Shown here in pieces: positions 13,959-17,705 of a stretch of 17,705 nt of DNA. The notes beneath the pieces were generated by a model. The model saw only the letters and a list, made by a program, of their open reading frames with translations. It searched no databases and was not told the DNA's origin. Every line of letters begins with the position of its first letter. The first letter of the stretch is position 1. This DNA is from Treponema sp. UBA1233. Lineage in GTDB: Bacteria > Spirochaetota > Spirochaetia > Treponematales > Treponemataceae. Where the stretch lies: the NCBI GenBank assembly GCA_002309305.1, contig DBWR01000002.1, positions 2,378 through 20,082 of the forward strand, given 5' to 3'. The position numbers and the translations under genes are program-made.

Positions 13959-15431
13959 TCAATATTTCTTGAACGTATAATCCATCTTTATGTCAGATTT
14001 ATACACATAAGTCTCGCCATTGTCTGTTGTTGTAAATGTATAAATCTCTTTACCATAACTATTGTATGCACGAATTGTTCCGTCAGCATCCTTCTTGTAG
14101 TTGTATGTAACTGTTTCTCCCCTGAGGCCTGTACTCCACAACTGAGACTTACCGTTTACGCGGTAGTCAAAATCATTGCCCCAAAGGATGAATGCATCGG
14201 CACCCATTCCACCATAAGATGACTGGTCTAACTTGTCCATGGAATAGAAGTCTTCTCCATTTACAGTCTGTTCCTTTCCATCCCTATTATATGTTATGGT
14301 AATGTGTTTTGTAGGAAGATCGTAATCAAGCTGACAGCAATAGTAGCCTACACCATCTCCCCTGCCATACTTGACGGCCAAAGCACGGGCATCCTTCTGC
14401 TTGTCGCGGGCATCCTTGTAATCAAGTGTGTTTCCATAACCGAACTGACCTTCTGCATATACCGGCCAAGTTCCTGTTTCAGCAAATCCCTTGCTTGGAA
14501 GATTCTGTGCACCAGTAAGATATGCCAGTCCAGAATAATAATAGGCTTCCTTTTGGGCTTCCATTGCCTTGCTGTCGAATGACTTGTATGACAAAGCCTG
14601 GGTAAAAGCATCAGTTGCCTGTCTTGCTTCTTCAATTACTGAGCTTGCAAAATTACGGATGTTTATCGCTGAATCTTTATTGGGTATCTCTGGAATATCC
14701 TGCTTGACCAAAGTAATGAATGCATTACCCTTGTTCATATACAAATTGTAAATGGTATTTCTTACTGAAGAAACTTTTGATTGTGTAAGATATTCCTGTT
14801 CTGCCTTTTGATATACTCCAATGATGTTTGAAATTTCATATGGTGTCTTGGCAGGCATCATGGCATCACCACACTTCACATAGAAATCACCCAAGGCATC
14901 TGCAGCCTTTGTCCATTCACCATTGAAGTTGTCGTTATATTTCTGTACATCGTATGTCTGAATGCTTCCGATTGTACTTGGCATAGGCTTAACGGCACTC
15001 TGGATTTCTGTAAGATCCCTGTATGTGTTCTTTAATTCAGTAAGCCTGTTGACTGTTTCCTTGACAGAAATTTCGCTCAGAACAGTCTGCGTGTTTGTTT
15101 TGGAATCTCTGTCCGGTATGCCATTTGCAATAGAACTAAGCGCTGCCTCAACGGAAGAAGCTCCATTTGCTACCATAAAATCATTCAATACATCGTTTGT
15201 AGTTGCTTGAACGATATACATCTTGCTGGACATTTCACTGTTGTAAACTTCATTAAAAACATCTGCCATTTCCTGATCGGAACTGTCCTTTACAAGATTC
15301 TTTGCCAGTTGTTTTATGGCACTTACTTTATCCTTTTTATTTGCCAGACTAGACGCTGACGCACAACCTATAACCGCAACAAGAAGAACTGCTGCAGAAA
15401 CAGACACCAAAAGGCTTCTCATAACCTTCAA
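13959..15431 (-). CDS. Lipoprotein sharing the N-terminal module of the giant lipoprotein, 490 aa
   Basis: Predicted lipoprotein, lipobox VIGC with Cys23. Residues about 24-215 align with the same region of the giant lipoprotein: both have DQExAD at 52-57, an EIQxAV...MP element near 142-151, and KYxDNFxG near 160-170. Residues about 215-355 remain helical and may be TPR-like. Residues about 360-490 are a beta-rich domain with aromatic strands (YYCCQLDY, YNRDGKEQTV, VTYNYKKD), not recognised. The start is uncertain. TTG at 15429-15431 has GGGGG (complement of 15437-15441) 5 bases upstream and gives the same Cys23 and DQE positions as the paralogue. ATG at 15420-15422 is possible but has only a poorly spaced GAAGG. 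It is the first gene of the block, with a promoter at 15608-15636, and is followed 21 bases later by the giant lipoprotein gene. Function unknown. Confidence 0.83.
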   Translation of the reverse strand: MKVMRSLLVSVSAAVLLVAVIGCASASSLANKKDKVSAIKQLAKNLVKDSSDQEMADVFNEVYNSEMSSKMYIVQATTNDVLNDFMVANGASSVEAALSSIANGIPDRDSKTNTQTVLSEISVKETVNRLTELKNTYRDLTEIQSAVKPMPSTIGSIQTYDVQKYNDNFNGEWTKAADALGDFYVKCGDAMMPAKTPYEISNIIGVYQKAEQEYLTQSKVSSVRNTIYNLYMNKGNAFITLVKQDIPEIPNKDSAINIRNFASSVIEEARQATDAFTQALSYKSFDSKAMEAQKEAYYYSGLAYLTGAQNLPSKGFAETGTWPVYAEGQFGYGNTLDYKDARDKQKDARALAVKYGRGDGVGYYCCQLDYDLPTKHITITYNRDGKEQTVNGEDFYSMDKLDQSSYGGMGADAFILWGNDFDYRVNGKSQLWSTGLRGETVTYNYKKDADGTIRAYNSYGKEIYTFTTTDNGETYVYKSDIKMDYTFKKY

Positions 15432-15565
15432 AACTACCCCCTTGAGTACTGCCAGATTTTAAATAAATCCAGGACAATACCTTTCCTATGATGAATCTTT
15501 TAATTTCAAAATCACTTTTAAAAATAGAATCCCCTACGTCTTTTAAAAAAGACAAAGAGAAAAAA

Positions 15566-15584
15566 TGTTACATATCATATAACA
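15566..15584. promoter_or_regulatory. Operator-like interrupted palindrome
   Basis: TGTTACATATCATATAACA is a 19-base dyad in which seven of nine base pairs match around the central T. It lies about 17-35 bases downstream of the predicted transcription start of the lipoprotein operon. That position would let a dimeric repressor block transcription. The regulator is not in the window. Confidence 0.4.
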
Positions 15585-15607
15585 GGATTTTATTTTTCTA
15601 TGCAGTT

Positions 15608-15636
15608 ATTATATTCGAAAAAACAAGCAAAAACAA
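15608..15636 (-). promoter_or_regulatory. Promoter of the four-gene envelope operon
   Basis: On the minus strand, TTGTTT (15631-15636) and a perfect TATAAT (15608-15613) are separated by exactly 17 bases. Transcription would begin near 15601, leaving an untranslated leader of about 170 bases before the TTG start. Confidence 0.55.
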
Positions 15637-15734
15637 GGAAAAAATATCAAAAATCACTAATTTCATCGTTTTTATTAACTTTTTTCCCTTTATTCCATAG
15701 GAAAAAGCTATGGCAAAGCAAGCAAAAATAGTAT

Positions 15735-15763
15735 TTTACTATTCTCTACCAATTCAGTATGAT
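15735..15763 (+). promoter_or_regulatory. Promoter of metE
   Basis: TTTACT (15735-15740, 4/6) and TATGAT (15758-15763, 5/6) are 17 bases apart. Transcription would start near 15770, giving a leader of about 23 bases that includes the AGGAG ribosome site at 15782-15786. So short a leader leaves no room for a riboswitch. Confidence 0.5.
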
Positions 15764-15792
15764 ATAGGGAAGCTTAAATTCAGGAGATTTAT

Positions 15793-17705
15793 ATGAAAAC
15801 TTCCGTTATTGGATTCCCCAGGGTCGGAAAAGACCGTGAATTGAAATTTGCAAGCGAAAAATACTTCGCAGGTGAAATCAGCGCCCAGGAGCTTGAACAG
15901 ACCGCTAAAGAGCTCCGTGCATATGGCTGGAAAAAACAAAAGGACAACGGCATTGGCTTTATTCCGTCCGGTGACTTTTCTTTCTATGACAACATGCTCG
16001 ATACCACTGTACTTCTTGGAGCAACCCCAAAACGCTACAGGGACCTTGAACTTTCTGCTTTGGACACTTACTTTGCAATGGCCAGAGGTTACCAAGGCAA
16101 TGCAGGAGACGTAAAAGCCCTTGCCATGAAGAAATGGTTCAACACAAACTATCACTACATGGTTCCCGAGCTTGAAGACATTACCCTCAAGGCAGACACA
16201 AGCACTCTTATTTCTGCATATAAGGAAGCTGAATCCCAGGGCATTCAGACGATTCCCGCCGTTATTGGACCATACACTTTCCTCAAGCTTGCACGCTATG
16301 TTGGAAACAAAAGCCGCAGTGACTTTACCAAGGAAGCCGCAGACGCATACATTCAGGTTATAAAGGATGTGACAGCCGCCGGTGCAACATGGATTTCCAT
16401 TGCAGAACCAGCCCTCGTCCTTGACATGAGCGACGACGACCTTGAATTCTTCAACTCACTGTACAGGTCCATCCTTGCCCTCAAAGGCAGCCTCAAGGTG
16501 AACATCCAGACATACTTTGGTGACATCCGCGACAGCTACAAACTGGTTGCTTCTCTTGGATTTGACGGAATCGGCCTTGATTTTATTGAAGGACGCAAGA
16601 CACTTGAATTACTGGCAGCCAACGGTTTCCCCAAGAACACAATCCTTTTTGCAGGCATAGTAAACGGAAAATATATCTGGAAAAGCGACTATCAGAAAAA
16701 ACGTGATTTAATTGAACAAATCAAAAAGCACGCTGATTCTAACAACATCGTTATCTCCACATCATGTTCACTCCTGCACGTGCCCTATACCACTGCAAGC
16801 GAAACAAAACTCAGCCAGGACATCCTAAAGCATTTTGCCTTTGCCGAAGAAAAACTTGTGGAATTGAACGAGCTCTCTCAGATTACAGAAGGCAACAACG
16901 CCGCACTTGAAGCCAACAAGGCCCTCTTTGCCACAGAACGCGTACAGAAGAACAAGAGCGTACAGGAAAAACTTGCGGCCCTCAAAGACAGCGACTTTAC
17001 CCGCCTACCCGTCTTTGCAGAACGTGAAGAGATTCAGAAAAAGACATTCAACCTGCCATTGCTCCCAACAACCACAATCGGTTCTTTCCCGCAGACAAAG
17101 GAAGTGCGTGCAACCCGCTCTTCATTCAAAAAGGGAAAAATCACAAAAGACGAATACGTCAGCTTTATGCGCAACAAGATTGCCGAATGCATCAAGCTTC
17201 AGGAGGAAATCGGTCTGGATGTTCTGGTACACGGAGAATTTGAACGCAACGACATGGTGGAATACTTTGGTGACCACCTTGACGGATATGTCTTTACCGA
17301 AAAGGCATGGGTTCAGTCTTATGGAACAAGATGCGTTAAGCCGCCGATTGTATGGGGAGACGTTTCACGCCGCGAAGCAATTACAGTTGAATGGTCAAAA
17401 TATGCCCAGAGCTGCACCAAGCAGTTTGTAAAGGGTATGCTCACCGGCCCCGTAACAATCCTTAACTGGTCATTCCCGCGCGAAGACATCAGCCTCAAGG
17501 AACAGACAAATCAGATTGCACTTGCCATCCGCGAAGAAGTCCTTGATCTGGAAGCAAACGGTATCCGCATCATTCAGATTGACGAAGCAGCCCTCCGCGA
17601 AAAACTGCCACTCAGAAAACAGGACTGGCATTCAGAATACCTTGACTGGGCAATCCCCGCATTTCGTCTGGTACATTCAGGGGTAAAGCCGGAAACACAG
17701 ATTCA
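15793..17705 (+). CDS. metE: Cobalamin-independent methionine synthase, N-terminal 637 codons (3' end outside window)
   Basis: 5-methyltetrahydropteroyltriglutamate-homocysteine methyltransferase. It makes methionine from homocysteine and a polyglutamylated methyl-folate in the cytoplasm, without vitamin B12. The frame is open from the ATG at 15793 to the window edge. Family proteins are about 755-765 residues, so roughly 120 are missing. Family signatures seen: VIGFPRVG near the start, KKWFNTNYHYMVPE, GPYTFLKLARYVG, then after a linker of about 60 residues the C-terminal barrel with TTTIGSFPQTKEVR (426-439), LNWSFPRED, and IDEAALREK (596-604). The zinc-binding His and Cys residues of the C-terminal half come after the window ends, so catalytic completeness cannot be checked. 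AGGAG lies 6 bases before the start codon. It is transcribed divergently from the envelope operon; the two are probably unrelated in function. Confidence 0.95.
   Translation, partial: MKTSVIGFPRVGKDRELKFASEKYFAGEISAQELEQTAKELRAYGWKKQKDNGIGFIPSGDFSFYDNMLDTTVLLGATPKRYRDLELSALDTYFAMARGYQGNAGDVKALAMKKWFNTNYHYMVPELEDITLKADTSTLISAYKEAESQGIQTIPAVIGPYTFLKLARYVGNKSRSDFTKEAADAYIQVIKDVTAAGATWISIAEPALVLDMSDDDLEFFNSLYRSILALKGSLKVNIQTYFGDIRDSYKLVASLGFDGIGLDFIEGRKTLELLAANGFPKNTILFAGIVNGKYIWKSDYQKKRDLIEQIKKHADSNNIVISTSCSLLHVPYTTASETKLSQDILKHFAFAEEKLVELNELSQITEGNNAALEANKALFATERVQKNKSVQEKLAALKDSDFTRLPVFAEREEIQKKTFNLPLLPTTTIGSFPQTKEVRATRSSFKKGKITKDEYVSFMRNKIAECIKLQEEIGLDVLVHGEFERNDMVEYFGDHLDGYVFTEKAWVQSYGTRCVKPPIVWGDVSRREAITVEWSKYAQSCTKQFVKGMLTGPVTILNWSFPREDISLKEQTNQIALAIREEVLDLEANGIRIIQIDEAALREKLPLRKQDWHSEYLDWAIPAFRLVHSGVKPETQI

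Larger units (their letters stand above)
15432..15792. other. Divergent regulatory region between the lipoprotein operon and metE
   Basis: This 361-base AT-rich stretch has no convincing gene. It contains a minus-strand promoter (15608-15636), a plus-strand promoter (15735-15763), an operator-like dyad (15566-15584) and a short inverted repeat CCATAG-N7-CTATGG (15695-15713) that lies between the two promoters. It also holds many A and T runs. I searched by eye for cobalamin, SAM and other methionine-related riboswitch signatures in front of metE and found none. Confidence 0.6.

Noticed and set aside
15488..15700. 70-codon plus-strand frame in the divergent region
   Set aside because: AT-rich Lys/Ile/Phe translation without a ribosome site, and it overlaps the promoter and dyad elements.
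15760..15792. Riboswitch in front of metE
   Set aside because: The predicted leader is only about 23 bases and no cobalamin or SAM riboswitch signature was seen in the 360 bases upstream.
16907..17431. 174-codon plus-strand frame at the 3' side of the window
   Set aside because: It is a shifted frame of metE; the metE frame carries clear family motifs throughout.

Overview
The window looks like chromosomal DNA of a Treponema-like spirochaete, probably a gut or rumen species. This is inferred from three things. The base composition is moderate, with AT-rich intergenic DNA. There are long exported proteins and lipoproteins with repeats. One protein carries a DUF1566-like module (Trp-Tyr-x-Pro-[ST] motif) of the kind common in Treponema surface proteins. 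No RNA gene, insertion sequence, CRISPR array or replication origin was seen.

Layout. (1) 1-357, plus: the 3' end of a 1-phosphofructokinase (fruK). (2) 361-2802, minus: a three-gene operon of a membrane-anchored alpha/beta hydrolase, a small lipoprotein and a cytoplasmic alpha/beta hydrolase, read from a recognisable promoter at 2823-2851. (3) 2962-5052, plus: a cytoplasmic family 3 glycoside hydrolase with its own promoter, divergent from block 2. (4) 5049-15431, minus: a block of four exported proteins filling about 10 kb. In transcription order they are a 490-residue lipoprotein, a 1756-residue lipoprotein with ten tandem Ig-like repeats, a 609-residue DUF1566-plus-transglutaminase-like protein whose catalytic Cys is Ser, and a 533-residue transglutaminase-like protein with an intact Cys/His/Asp triad and a degenerate thioredoxin-like C-terminus. 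(5) 15793-17705, plus: the first 637 codons of metE, divergent from block 4.

Block 4 is the accessory and most interesting part. The two lipoproteins share a paralogous helical N-terminal module but have unrelated C-termini. The two transglutaminase-like proteins are also paralogous to each other, one apparently active and one apparently dead. So the operon consists of two duplicated pairs of cell-envelope proteins. The giant lipoprotein reads as a long stalk or adhesin-like filament tethered by a lipid anchor. The transglutaminase pair could process or crosslink envelope proteins, but that role is inferred. A strong inverted repeat at 8582-8623 sits between the lipoprotein pair and the transglutaminase pair. 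The upstream divergent region (15432-15792) holds promoter candidates in both directions and an operator-like dyad.

The remaining genes are metabolic: fructose-1-phosphate phosphorylation, oligosaccharide hydrolysis in the cytoplasm, and methionine synthesis without cobalamin. Together they fit a fermentative, carbohydrate-using spirochaete.
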